From NCBI GenBank assembly GCA_031287685.1, contig JAITSQ010000020.1, positions 18,760 to 82,759 of the forward strand: 64,000 nucleotides of DNA, written 5' to 3'. Position numbers and translations under genes: made by a program. Of this stretch, positions 53,579-62,294 are shown in pieces. Below the pieces are notes generated by a model. The model ran no database searches. It was given only the letters and a program-made list of their open reading frames with translations, and was not told the DNA's origin. This stretch comes from Clostridiales bacterium (lineage in GTDB: Bacteria > Bacillota > Clostridia > Lachnospirales > WQUN01). Every line of letters starts with the position of its first letter. Position 1 is the first letter of the stretch.

Positions 53579-54955
53579 TCAGGCTTCGTCTATTTTTATC
53601 TGCCTTATATTGTAGTCGCCGTCGTCGGGTCTTGCCTTCACCGAATATTTTATCCCCCCGTTCTCGAGCGTCAGCCCATATATGCCCACGCCCTTTTCGA
53701 GCTCCGGCTCCACAATCGTCCTGACTGAGTTATCCGCCAGGCTCAGCGCGTAAATCCCGCTTGCCGTGTTAAAATACAGACTGCCGCCGCTTTGCGCGAG
53801 GCAGACGTAAGAGCCGTCCCACCAAGGCTTGCCGCCGTTCTCGGTCTCCTTGCCGAACCAAGTCGAGTCTATTTTATACACATCGGCGGTCTTGCCAGTA
53901 GTCAAGTCATAGCTTTTAATATCCGTGTAAATCCTGAAATAATTCTGATTGAACTCCTCCGGCGAGAGCTTCAGGCTCTCGTAATTTTTGTTATGTCCCG
54001 GGCTTTTTTCGTCAAGCTCCGCAAAATACAGGGTCTTGCCGCGCTGGACGACGGCGGTCTCGGCCTTTACCCAAGGCGCGTTCTCATACTTCGTGGAGGA
54101 GGCCGGCGGCAGGCTACTACTCAGCTCCCAGTCGTGGTGCCCCTGCTTTTTTATGCCCTCGTCGCTCATAAGGAAATTTTTATGCCCCACATAGCCGAGC
54201 CGCTCCTTGCCCTTGGCGGCGGAGACGCCCTCCCCGTAAGTGAAAGACGGGTCGTCCCAAGTGGGGTCGGCGTGATAATACGAATCCCCTATTTTTACGT
54301 ATACCCACGCGTGATTCATTTTCTCGCTCGTGACACGCTCCGCGCTTATGCCGGCCTCTCTGAGCAGATATATATACGCCAGAGCGTAACCATTGCAAAC
54401 GGCGGACTTACCCACAAGCGCGTCGTAAGCGTCGAAATTTTTGTGCGAATGGTCGTAGCTCGTGTTAAGAATAAGGTAATCATATAAGGCGAGCGCCTTC
54501 TGAACGTCGCTCATATCGTCGTTCGTCACGGCGAGCGCCCTGTCAAGAGCCTCCTGGAATTTCTTTTCAGCCGCCGCGTACTGCTCTTTTGTTATGGCGT
54601 AGTGAATCCCCTTTATTATACATTTCAGCTCAAGATAAGTGCCGCCGGTCTTTTTCGCGCTGTATTCCGAGGTGCAGAGCACGCCGTCCTCGTCCGCCAC
54701 AAAGAAAAGGTCCGGGTTTTTCGTCACCACTTCCGCGAAAATCTTGTTGGCCTTCTCGGGCGCGTCTGTGCCCCACTTGCCCTCCCAAGCGTAATCCGAC
54801 ACGTCTATTTGCTTATCGAAATTTTTCAGCCGCTCGATTATGTAAGTCTCAATCGGCGGCAGCTTAGACTTGCCGTCCGCGAAAACGCTTGCCGGCGCCA
54901 GCGCGGTAAACGCGGCTATTAATAACGAAACTGTCGCAAAAACAATTTTTTTCAC
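53579..54955 (-). CDS. Secreted transglutaminase-like protein
   Basis: A 458-residue protein with a signal peptide (MKKIVFATVSLLIAAFTALAPASVFA), a helical region and a transglutaminase-like core with the full triad: Cys in SAVCNGYALAYIYLL (about residue 190), His in NHAWVYV and Asp in YHADPTWDDP. The C-terminal part (about 300-458) is a set of beta repeats with TLYFAELDEK, SLYFNTASGIYAL and similar, like DUF5050 propeller blades. It probably acts on proteins or peptides at the cell surface. The GTG start follows AGAGAGG at 11 bases. A perfect palindrome overlaps its promoter. Confidence 0.85.
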   Translation of the reverse strand: MKKIVFATVSLLIAAFTALAPASVFADGKSKLPPIETYIIERLKNFDKQIDVSDYAWEGKWGTDAPEKANKIFAEVVTKNPDLFFVADEDGVLCTSEYSAKKTGGTYLELKCIIKGIHYAITKEQYAAAEKKFQEALDRALAVTNDDMSDVQKALALYDYLILNTSYDHSHKNFDAYDALVGKSAVCNGYALAYIYLLREAGISAERVTSEKMNHAWVYVKIGDSYYHADPTWDDPSFTYGEGVSAAKGKERLGYVGHKNFLMSDEGIKKQGHHDWELSSSLPPASSTKYENAPWVKAETAVVQRGKTLYFAELDEKSPGHNKNYESLKLSPEEFNQNYFRIYTDIKSYDLTTGKTADVYKIDSTWFGKETENGGKPWWDGSYVCLAQSGGSLYFNTASGIYALSLADNSVRTIVEPELEKGVGIYGLTLENGGIKYSVKARPDDGDYNIRQIKIDEA

Positions 54956-54983
54956 AGCGGTTCCAGCCTCTCTGTTAAAGTTT

Positions 54984-55005
54984 AAAATATAAACATTTAT
55001 ATTTT
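54984..55005. promoter_or_regulatory. Perfect inverted repeat at the promoter of the transglutaminase-like gene
   Basis: AAAATATAAA and its complement TTTATATTTT are separated by 2 bases (22 bases in all) and overlap the -10 hexamer of the minus-strand promoter. This is the form of a repressor operator for a dimeric regulator. Confidence 0.5.
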
Positions 55006-55029
55006 ACCGCGTCGATAGAATTTTGTCAA
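55001..55029 (-). promoter_or_regulatory. Promoter of the transglutaminase-like gene
   Basis: On the minus strand TTGACA (consensus) and TAAAAT are exactly 17 bases apart, 46 bases before the GTG start. Confidence 0.75.
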
Positions 55030-55064
55030 TATCCGCGAACCGCCTCTTTACAAAAATCTTTTTC

Positions 55065-55093
55065 TTGTAAATCGCGCGAAAATATAGTATACT
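55065..55093 (+). promoter_or_regulatory. Promoter of glgP
   Basis: TTGTAA and TATACT are 17 bases apart, the same hexamers and spacing as the recD2 promoter. The start of transcription would fall at about 55100, at the left tip of repeat copy F2, so the element would make up most of a leader of about 265 bases. Confidence 0.7.
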
Positions 55094-55097
55094 ATTT

Positions 55098-55335
55098 AGA
55101 ACCTGTTATCATAGGATATAAACGCCGTCTTTGCGGCGAATTTTCACGGCTTCTTTGTTGCGCTTTGCTTGCATACCAAGAAGGTGGCTTTTTCGGCAGG
55201 CAGTAGTGCCGAAAAAACACCGAGCTATGGGTACGCGGCGCTCACCGCGTCTCCCCCGCATTGGCTCCGCCAAAGCTCGCGGCCGCAAAAATTCGTTCGC
55301 AAATCCGACCTTTCTACCTAGTGATAACAGGTTCT
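55098..55335. repeat. MITE-like element, family 2 (copy F2, with cassette) in the glgP leader
   Basis: A 238-base element with ends AGAACCTGTTATCA and TGATAACAGGTTCT. It aligns with copy F1 over its whole backbone, with one extra cassette of about 48 bases at the tip and a second hairpin (CCGCATTGGC/GCCAA..GCGG) replacing a short stretch. The tip difference CCCAT to ATCAT in the left end is matched by GTGAT in the right end, so pairing of the ends is kept. Confidence 0.85.
55177..55225 (+). repeat. Hairpin cassette in copy F2
   Basis: CAAGAAGGTGGCTTTTTCGGCA, loop, GTGCCGAAAAAACACCGAGC. This is the simplest full cassette in the window: the stem is uninterrupted and the loop holds only GGCAGTA. 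Copy F1 lacks it. Confidence 0.8.
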
Positions 55336-55365
55336 AAAAATTTTACTCGAAAAGAGGTTGTATCA

Positions 55366-57825
55366 ATGGACATTTTGGAAAATATGAGCAAACAGGAGCT
55401 TAAGGACCGAATCACCGACAATGTCAAAACCCTTTCACGAAAGAAGATACAAAGCGCTTCCCCGACCGAGATTTATGAGGCGCTGGCGTTCACAATCCGG
55501 GACGTCGTGACGGACAAGTGGATAGCCACTCACGAAGCTTACGACGAGCAGAACCCCAAGACCGTTTACTACCTTTCAATGGAGTTTCTTATGGGGCGAT
55601 TTCTGGGCAACACCATCATTAACCTCTGCATGTCCCCTCAGGTTAAGGAGGTTCTTGAGGAACTCGGCGTGGATTACAACCTGATTGAGGACGCGGAGCG
55701 GGACCCGGGCCTCGGCAACGGCGGCCTTGGGCGGCTGGCCGCGTGCTTCCTTGACTCTCTTTCCACCCTTGAGATGCCCGCGTATGGCTGCGGAATCCGC
55801 TATCATTACGGCATTTTCTCCCAGAAAATCGAAAACGGAGAGCAGGTTGAGTATTCCGACAATTGGCTCGAGGACGGCGACATCTGGGGCGTTAAGCGCC
55901 CGGAATACGCCGTGGAGGTAAAATTCGGCGGGACGGTGGCCCCGATGAAGCAGATTGACGGCTCTTTGCGTTATTACCACCAGAACTATCAGTCCGTTAT
56001 GGCCATTCCCTACGACTACCCGGTAATCGGCTTTAACACCAACACCGTCAACACCCTGCGCCTCTGGGACGCTAACCCTAAAAACCAGTTCGACTTGGCC
56101 TCCTTTAATCAGGGCAATTATTCCAAGGCGGTCGAGGAAGAAAACCTGGCCCGCACCCTCTCGGAGGTTCTCTACCCTGCGGACGACCATGTGTCCGGCA
56201 AGGAACTTCGCTTAAAACAGCAGTATTTCTTTATTTCCGCGACGCTTCAGCGCGTGCTGACGCGTTTCCGCGAGAAACATAAGGATTTCAAAAAACTGCC
56301 CGAAAAGGTTGTTTTCCAGCTTAACGACACTCACCCCAGTATGGCCGTGGCGGAGCTTATGCGAATACTTCTGGACGAATACGGGCTTGATTGGGACGCC
56401 GCCTGGGACATCACCCGGAGGACCTGCGCCTACACCAACCACACCATAATGTCCGAAGCTCTGGAAAAGTGGCCGGTTGAGATTTTCAGCCGCCTCCTGC
56501 CGCGTATTTATATGATTACCGACGAAATCAACCGCCGCTTCTGCATAGCCCTCAAGGAGCGTTACGGCAACGACGCGGAGAAGCTCCGCAAAATGGCCAT
56601 AATAGCGGACGGGCAGGTGCGCATGGCTCACCTGGCGATTGTCGGCAGCTTCTCCGTCAACGGCGTGGCCGCGCTCCATACGGAGATTCTTAAGAATCAG
56701 GAGCTGAAGGATTTTTACGATATTTACCCCGAAAAGTTCAACAACAAGACCAACGGCATAACCCAGCGGCGCTGGCTGGCGCTGTGTAACCCCGGCTTGG
56801 CCTCTCTCATAAGCAACACTATAGGGCAGGGCTGGCTCAAGAACCTCGACGAGCTTCAGAAGCTCAAGCCGCTGGCGGACGACCGCGCCTTCCAGGAGAA
56901 ATTTATGGGCGTCAAGCGCGAAAATAAAGTGAAAATGTCGAACCTTATCCGCTCCACTATGGGCGTTTCCGTTGACCCGGATTCTATTTTCGACATCCAG
57001 GTAAAGAGGCTCCACGAATACAAGCGCCAGCTCCTCAACATATTGAACGTTATGGACCTGTACAACCAGCTGCGCCTCAACCCGAACCTCGACGTGACCC
57101 CGCGCACGTTTATTTTCGGAGCGAAAGCCGCGGCCTCCTACCGCCGGGCCAAGCTCATAATCAAGCTGATTAACAGCGTGGGCGACGTTGTGAACAACGA
57201 CAAGGCCCTCGGCGGCAAGCTTAAAGTGCTTTTTATGGAAAACTACCGCGTGTCCCTGGCGGAGAAGCTGATTCCCTCCGCCGATTTGAGCGAGCAGATT
57301 TCCACCGCCAGCAAGGAAGCCTCCGGCACCGGCAATATGAAGTTTATGCTCAACGGCGCTCTGACGATAGGCACTCTCGACGGCGCGAACGTGGAGATTC
57401 TGGAGGAAGTGGGCAAGGACAACATCTTCATCTTCGGCCTGACTTCTGACCAGGTCATCAAGCTGTATCAGACGAACGAATATCAGCCGTGGGACGTCTG
57501 CAATATGAATTCCAACGTTAATATGGTGATGACGCAGCTTATAAACGGCACCTTCTCCCCCGGCAAGCCCGACCAGTTCCGGGAGCTTTACGACGCGCTG
57601 CTCAACGGCTACGGCGGCAGCCGCGCCGACGAATATTTCATACTTAAGGATTTTGAAAGCTACTCCGACGCTCAGGCGCGCGTGAACAAGGCGTTCAAGG
57701 ACAAGAAGTGCTGGGCCAAGAGCGCCATACTTAACACGGCCTCCTCAGGCAAGTTCTCAAGCGACCGCACGATTAAGGAATACAGCGGCGAAATCTGGAA
57801 ATTAAACCCGGTGCATATCGGTTAA
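55366..57825 (+). CDS. glgP: Glycogen/starch/alpha-glucan phosphorylase
   Basis: An 819-residue GT35 phosphorylase that releases glucose-1-phosphate from alpha-1,4-glucans. The ATG at 55366 follows AGAGG; a longer frame from 55261 would translate the repeat. The N-terminal YYLSMEFLMGR and GNGGLGRLAACFLDS, and the PLP-lysine region EASGTGNMKFMLNGA, are complete. No glycogen synthesis gene lies beside it; it is followed 14 bases later by the DapF-like gene. Confidence 0.96.
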   Translation: MDILENMSKQELKDRITDNVKTLSRKKIQSASPTEIYEALAFTIRDVVTDKWIATHEAYDEQNPKTVYYLSMEFLMGRFLGNTIINLCMSPQVKEVLEELGVDYNLIEDAERDPGLGNGGLGRLAACFLDSLSTLEMPAYGCGIRYHYGIFSQKIENGEQVEYSDNWLEDGDIWGVKRPEYAVEVKFGGTVAPMKQIDGSLRYYHQNYQSVMAIPYDYPVIGFNTNTVNTLRLWDANPKNQFDLASFNQGNYSKAVEEENLARTLSEVLYPADDHVSGKELRLKQQYFFISATLQRVLTRFREKHKDFKKLPEKVVFQLNDTHPSMAVAELMRILLDEYGLDWDAAWDITRRTCAYTNHTIMSEALEKWPVEIFSRLLPRIYMITDEINRRFCIALKERYGNDAEKLRKMAIIADGQVRMAHLAIVGSFSVNGVAALHTEILKNQELKDFYDIYPEKFNNKTNGITQRRWLALCNPGLASLISNTIGQGWLKNLDELQKLKPLADDRAFQEKFMGVKRENKVKMSNLIRSTMGVSVDPDSIFDIQVKRLHEYKRQLLNILNVMDLYNQLRLNPNLDVTPRTFIFGAKAAASYRRAKLIIKLINSVGDVVNNDKALGGKLKVLFMENYRVSLAEKLIPSADLSEQISTASKEASGTGNMKFMLNGALTIGTLDGANVEILEEVGKDNIFIFGLTSDQVIKLYQTNEYQPWDVCNMNSNVNMVMTQLINGTFSPGKPDQFRELYDALLNGYGGSRADEYFILKDFESYSDAQARVNKAFKDKKCWAKSAILNTASSGKFSSDRTIKEYSGEIWKLNPVHIG

Positions 57826-57839
57826 GGGGGTAATCTCGG

Positions 57840-58724
57840 TTGGACGATAAAAAATTCCCATTTTCAAAGTATCACGCGCTCGGCAACGACTACATCGTCA
57901 TTGACCCTTACTACAACAAAACCGCCGTTAACGGGGAAGCCGTCCGCCTCCTGTGCCACCGCAATTACGGCATAGGCGGCGACGGGGTTCTCTGCGGACC
58001 GATAGCCTTCGACGGGATGTTCGGCGTGAAAATCTTCAACCCCGACGGGAGCGAAGCCGAAAAAAGCGGCAACGGCATACGGATTTTCTCAAAATATCTC
58101 CGAGACGAGCGGTATGTCCTGCCGCAGGCGGAGTTTACGCTGAATACTCTCGGCGGCGTCGTTTCGGTGCGTCTGCTTGATTACGAGGCGGACTCCATAG
58201 AGGTAAATATGGGCAAAGCCACTTTCTGGAGCGACGAAATCCCCGTGGCCGGCCCGCGGCGGCAAGTCCTCCACGAAAAGCTGGACCTCGACGGGCGGGA
58301 CTTGCGTGTAACCTGCGTCTCCGTGGGCAACCCTCACTGCGTCGTGCCTATGCCCGACGTAATCTCGCAGGCGCTTGCCTGCGAAATCGGGCCGGCTATC
58401 GAAACCCACCCGAATTTCCCGAACCGTGTAAATGTGCAGTTTATGAAGGTAATTGATAAATCGACCATAGAAATAGAAATCTGGGAACGCGGGGCGGGCT
58501 ATACCCTGGCCTCCGGCACGAGCAGCTGCGCCGCCGCCTCGGCCGCCTACGCCCTGGAGCTTACCGGGCCTTCGGTCACGGTCAAAATGCCCGGCGGGAA
58601 GCTCGACGTGAATATAAAAGAAGACGGCGACATTTTCATAACCGGCTCCGTAAACGGCGTATATTCCGGGGATTTTCACGAAAACCTCATCGAGGGGCTT
58701 AAAAAAATCGGAGTGATTGAATAA
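57840..58724 (+). CDS. DapF-fold protein lacking both catalytic cysteines
   Basis: A 294-residue protein of the diaminopimelate epimerase fold, starting with TTG after AAGGGGG. KYHALGNDYIVID, NPDGSEAE, SVGNPHCV and FPNRVNVQF follow DapF closely. However, the two catalytic cysteines are serines: EKSGNG (Ser76) instead of xxCGNG, and TLASGT (Ser225) instead of ACGT; the Glu of GAGET is Tyr (GAGYT). A normal two-thiol racemisation cannot be assumed. It may be a divergent clostridial subfamily with another substrate, or work by serine. Its stop overlaps the serpin start by one base. Confidence 0.85.
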   Translation: MDDKKFPFSKYHALGNDYIVIDPYYNKTAVNGEAVRLLCHRNYGIGGDGVLCGPIAFDGMFGVKIFNPDGSEAEKSGNGIRIFSKYLRDERYVLPQAEFTLNTLGGVVSVRLLDYEADSIEVNMGKATFWSDEIPVAGPRRQVLHEKLDLDGRDLRVTCVSVGNPHCVVPMPDVISQALACEIGPAIETHPNFPNRVNVQFMKVIDKSTIEIEIWERGAGYTLASGTSSCAAASAAYALELTGPSVTVKMPGGKLDVNIKEDGDIFITGSVNGVYSGDFHENLIEGLKKIGVIE

Positions 58725-60052
58725 TGAAAAAATTACCCGGAATAGTCGCTCTGACCCTCGCCGTAGCCCTCTGCGCCTGCGGGGCGAAGGAAACCCTCGC
58801 TCCGGCCCGGGCGCCGGGGCAAACCGCGCGGGCGGAGCCGTCGGCGGCGGCGTCCGTAAATTATTTTGACCTTCTGACGCTTGACGACACGCCCAACAAA
58901 ATGGTCTCCCCGGCGAGCATAAGCCAAGCCGTGGGGCTGCTCGTTCTGGGCTTCGGCGAAAAGCCGGAAAAGCCGCCGGAGGAGCTTGAAAACCCCGGCG
59001 CGGCGGAAACGAAATTTTTCACTCAGACGGACGACCCCGATATTCTGCGCTATATCGCGGACTTTGGCGGCGCGGCGGACGTAAATCCCCCTGTTCTGGC
59101 GCTGTATAACTATAAGCGGCGGCAGCTTGAGCTTAAAGCGGCCTACGCGGCGGATAACCAGCCGGCCGCCGGAGTCGAGCTTAGTTTCAGCAACGCGCTC
59201 TGGCTCGCGGATAACGACCTGAAGCCTCTTAGTTATTACAAGAACGACGCGAAGCGCTGTTTTGACGCGGAAATACGCAGCGCGCGGCGCGCGGATTTTT
59301 CCGACACGGTAAACAACTGGACAAGCGATAAAACCCATGGCAAAATTCAAAACGTCGTCCCGCCGGACATAGCGCAAAATCCTGATTTCAAGGCGCTTAT
59401 TGAAAACGTTGTCTACTTCAAGGGCAAGTGGCTGACGCCGTTCAAGGCTTCGGAGACCAATATGCCCTTTACGAACGACGACGGCGCTGTCAAAGAAACG
59501 CCCGCAATGAGCCTTACCGCGCGTCTGCCCTACGTCAAGACGGACGGTTTTGAAATGACCGCGCTGAAATACGCCGGCTCCGGCAATCTTTATATGCTCG
59601 TAATCCTGCCGGAGGAAAACGCGCCCGCGCCCGCGTGGCGGGAAGCGGAGTCCGCCGCGCTGAAAATCCTCGCTCCGGAGGCGTCGGCTGACTATTTGAA
59701 GCGCGTGAACCTCGAAATGCCGAAATTCCGCACGGAATACGAAGTTTCGGACGCGCTCAAAAATTACCTCAAGCCGTATAACCTGTTCGGCCGCGAAGTC
59801 CCGTTTATGTTTGAAAAAGGCGGGGCGTTCGAGGCGTCGGACATAGTCCACAAGACCTATATCGACGTGGACGAGGGCGGAACGGAAGCCGCCGCCGCCA
59901 CCGCTATAACCATGAATAAAGCAGTCGCCGCCGAACCCGATGACCTCGTTATAATGCGCGTAAACCGGCCGTTCTACTATGTTATTTTAGACCCGGCGCT
60001 CCGCGACGGCGGGCCGGTCTTTATCGGAAAGCAGGCAAGGTTTGAAAACTGA
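58724..60052 (+). CDS. Serpin-family lipoprotein
   Basis: A 442-residue serpin with a lipoprotein signal (LTLAVALCACG; lipidated Cys about residue 20), so it is tethered to the outer face of the membrane. Serpin marks are NVVYFKGKW, the breach region, and the hinge EGGTEAAAATAI with small residues at P15-P9, the form seen in inhibitory members, then NRPFYYVILD and GPVFIGK. Counting from the hinge puts P1 at Ala of NKAVAA (Lys at P2), suggesting an elastase- or subtilisin-like target; this is inference. It ends with a terminator. Confidence 0.9.
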   Translation: MKKLPGIVALTLAVALCACGAKETLAPARAPGQTARAEPSAAASVNYFDLLTLDDTPNKMVSPASISQAVGLLVLGFGEKPEKPPEELENPGAAETKFFTQTDDPDILRYIADFGGAADVNPPVLALYNYKRRQLELKAAYAADNQPAAGVELSFSNALWLADNDLKPLSYYKNDAKRCFDAEIRSARRADFSDTVNNWTSDKTHGKIQNVVPPDIAQNPDFKALIENVVYFKGKWLTPFKASETNMPFTNDDGAVKETPAMSLTARLPYVKTDGFEMTALKYAGSGNLYMLVILPEENAPAPAWREAESAALKILAPEASADYLKRVNLEMPKFRTEYEVSDALKNYLKPYNLFGREVPFMFEKGGAFEASDIVHKTYIDVDEGGTEAAAATAITMNKAVAAEPDDLVIMRVNRPFYYVILDPALRDGGPVFIGKQARFEN

Positions 60053-60057
60053 CCGGA

Positions 60058-60090
60058 AACCGCGCTGAAGCTCGTTTAGCGCGGTTTTTA
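60058..60090 (+). terminator. Intrinsic terminator after the serpin gene
   Basis: Stem AACCGCGCT / AGCGCGGTT with an 11-base loop, followed by TTTT. It closes the glgP-dapF-like-serpin run. Confidence 0.85.
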
Positions 60091-60120
60091 CTTGCCGCCG
60101 GAACCGAAAGGAGCTTTCTA

Positions 60121-60963
60121 ATGGAACAAATCCAGTGGTACCCCGGGCATATGGCCAAAACCCGCCGTTTGATAGAGGAAAACCTGAAACTCGTTGACAT
60201 CGTGGTGGAACTGCTGGACGCGCGCGCGCCGCTGTCCTCAAAAAACGCGGACATAGACGGCCTGCTTTCGGCCAAGCCGCGCTTAACCGCGCTTAACAAG
60301 GCCGACTTGGCCGACCCGGAGTCCACCCGCGCGTGGCTCCTTTACTTCGGGCGCGGGGCGGTTTCGCTCGACTCGCTGAAAGGCGGCGGCACAGCCGAAA
60401 TCACCGCCATGGCTCGGTCGCTGACAAAGGAAAAAACCGAGCGCGAAAAAGGACGCGGACGCTTAAACGTCAAAATCCGCGCTATGATTTTGGGGATTCC
60501 CAACGTCGGGAAGTCCACCCTAATCAATAAATACGCCGGCTCCGCCAAGGCCAAGGCTGAAAACCGGCCCGGAGTGACCCGGACTAAGCAATGGGTCAAA
60601 ATCGGCGCGGGTTTTGAGCTTTTGGACATTCCGGGGATTCTGCCGCCGAAATTTGACGACCCCTCCGCCGGGGTCAGGCTGGCCTTAATCGGCTCAATAA
60701 AAGACGATATTCTGGATATTTACGCGCTTTCGCTTGAGCTTATTGACATATTGCGCCGGGCGGCCCCGGACGCGCTCCCGGCTCGATACAAAATTACGGA
60801 CGGGGGGGAGGACTCGGCGGTCCTTCTGGAAAAAATAGCCAAGGGACGCGGCTTCGTCAAAAAAGGCGGGGCGCCCGACGCCGAGCGGGCGGCGGCCGCG
60901 CTTATAGACGAATTCCGGTCGGGCAGGCTTGGACGGATTACGCTCGAGCCTCCTCCTGGATAA
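60121..60963 (+). CDS. rbgA: Ribosome biogenesis GTPase A (RbgA/YlqF)
   Basis: A 280-residue circularly permuted GTPase: the G4 motif NKADLAD (about residue 59) precedes G1 GIPNVGKST (about 127) and G3 DIPGI. IQWYPGHMAKTRR at the N-terminus is the usual RbgA start. It helps late assembly of the 50S subunit. A GGAGC ribosome site lies between the terminator and the ATG. Confidence 0.95.
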   Translation: MEQIQWYPGHMAKTRRLIEENLKLVDIVVELLDARAPLSSKNADIDGLLSAKPRLTALNKADLADPESTRAWLLYFGRGAVSLDSLKGGGTAEITAMARSLTKEKTEREKGRGRLNVKIRAMILGIPNVGKSTLINKYAGSAKAKAENRPGVTRTKQWVKIGAGFELLDIPGILPPKFDDPSAGVRLALIGSIKDDILDIYALSLELIDILRRAAPDALPARYKITDGGEDSAVLLEKIAKGRGFVKKGGAPDAERAAAALIDEFRSGRLGRITLEPPPG

Positions 60964-61036
60964 AAATTCTCGGAACAGGCAAAAATAAGGCTAAAAGTTC
61001 ATTAGCAAGTCAAACAAGACTCTTAGGAGGAAAAAA

Positions 61037-62281
61037 ATGAACCAATCCACTATTTTTGCCTTGTCAAAAGGCGTAAACTGCCATGTTTTGCCATCTCGGA
61101 AATTTAAAACCGTCAGCATATGCATCGTCCTCCGGAGACCCCTTTCGCGCGAGGAAGCCGCCATAAACGCGGTGCTTGCGGGCGTTCTGAAGCAGGGCGG
61201 CGCCTCCCGCGGGTTCCCCGCGCTGAACCGGCGGCTAGACGAAATGGGCGGCGCGGTTTTCGACGCGGGCGTGGTCAAAAAAGGAGAAGAACAGCTTATA
61301 CAGCTCTTTCTCGACGTGGAACCGCGCTTCCTTTCGCGGGGCGCGGCCTTCCTGAGCGAAATTGTCCTTGGCCCGCTTGAGCGCGGCGCCTTCCCGGACG
61401 ACCTGGCGGAGCGCGAAAAGCTCAATATCCGCAACGCCATAAAAGACCTCCGGAACGACAAGGCTGAATACGCCAAAATACGCTGCCTTGAGGAAATGTG
61501 CAAAAACGAGCCTTTCGGCGTATCCGCCCTTGGGGACGGCCGGGCGCTCGACGCGCTTGACTCGGCCGCGCTCTACCGCCATTATCTCCGCGTACTGGAG
61601 GTATCGCCCATAGAAATTATGGTGCTGGGAGAGGTTTTGCCGGAGCGGTGCGCCCGCCTCTGGAGCGAGTTTTTTATGCCGCGCCTGGCCAAAATCCGCC
61701 GCCGCGTCATAAAAATACCCAAGCCCCTCCCCTCAAAGGGCGGCGCCGAAACCTCCAGCGTGTCCGAAAGCATAGGCGGCGCGCAAGCCAAAATCTGCAT
61801 AGGCTTCAAGAGCGGCATAGGCGGCGCCGCGCCCGATTTTTATCCGCTTCTGCTGATGAATGAGGTTTTTGGCCAGGGTCCGGCCTCCCGCCTTTTTTCC
61901 GCCGCGCGGGAGCGGGAGAGCCTTTGTTACTCTATCCAAGCCTATGTGTATCGATTTAAGGGGATACTTTTTGTCGAATGCGGCGCGGACGCGGACAGTC
62001 TGCGCGCCGTCTCGGAAATCACGAAAGACGCTCTCCGCTCAATCGCCAGAAGCGGCGTTTCCGAGTACGAGTTCTCCCTCGCGCAAAAGGGGCTTATAAA
62101 GCGCTTTTCCGCGATTTCCGACTATCCCGGCGCGCTGCTTGATTTTTATCTGACTCAGTATATGCTGGGTCTTGGCGAAAACGCCGCGGCTTTTACCTCC
62201 AAACTTTCTCAGGTGCGCGCCGGGGATTTAAGCGAGGCCGCCTCCCGGCTTAAACTTGACACCGTATATTTATGCGCTTAA
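61037..62281 (+). CDS. yfmF: M16 peptidase-like protein YfmF (no zinc site)
   Basis: A 414-residue M16 fold protein in which the zinc motif is lost: the helix that should carry HxxEH reads AVLAGVLKQGGAS. It is the inactive partner of the next gene; the pair resembles YfmF/YfmH of Bacillus (linked to EF-P modification) and two-gene M16B heterodimers. AGGAGG precedes the ATG. A 73-base gap after rbgA holds no feature. Confidence 0.87.
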   Translation: MNQSTIFALSKGVNCHVLPSRKFKTVSICIVLRRPLSREEAAINAVLAGVLKQGGASRGFPALNRRLDEMGGAVFDAGVVKKGEEQLIQLFLDVEPRFLSRGAAFLSEIVLGPLERGAFPDDLAEREKLNIRNAIKDLRNDKAEYAKIRCLEEMCKNEPFGVSALGDGRALDALDSAALYRHYLRVLEVSPIEIMVLGEVLPERCARLWSEFFMPRLAKIRRRVIKIPKPLPSKGGAETSSVSESIGGAQAKICIGFKSGIGGAAPDFYPLLLMNEVFGQGPASRLFSAARERESLCYSIQAYVYRFKGILFVECGADADSLRAVSEITKDALRSIARSGVSEYEFSLAQKGLIKRFSAISDYPGALLDFYLTQYMLGLGENAAAFTSKLSQVRAGDLSEAASRLKLDTVYLCA

Positions 62282-62294
62282 CCGAGGGAGTCTT

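Noticed and set aside
55261..55365. N-terminal extension of GlgP
   Set aside because: It would read through the end of repeat copy F2; the ATG at 55366 has AGAGG and matches the usual length of the family.
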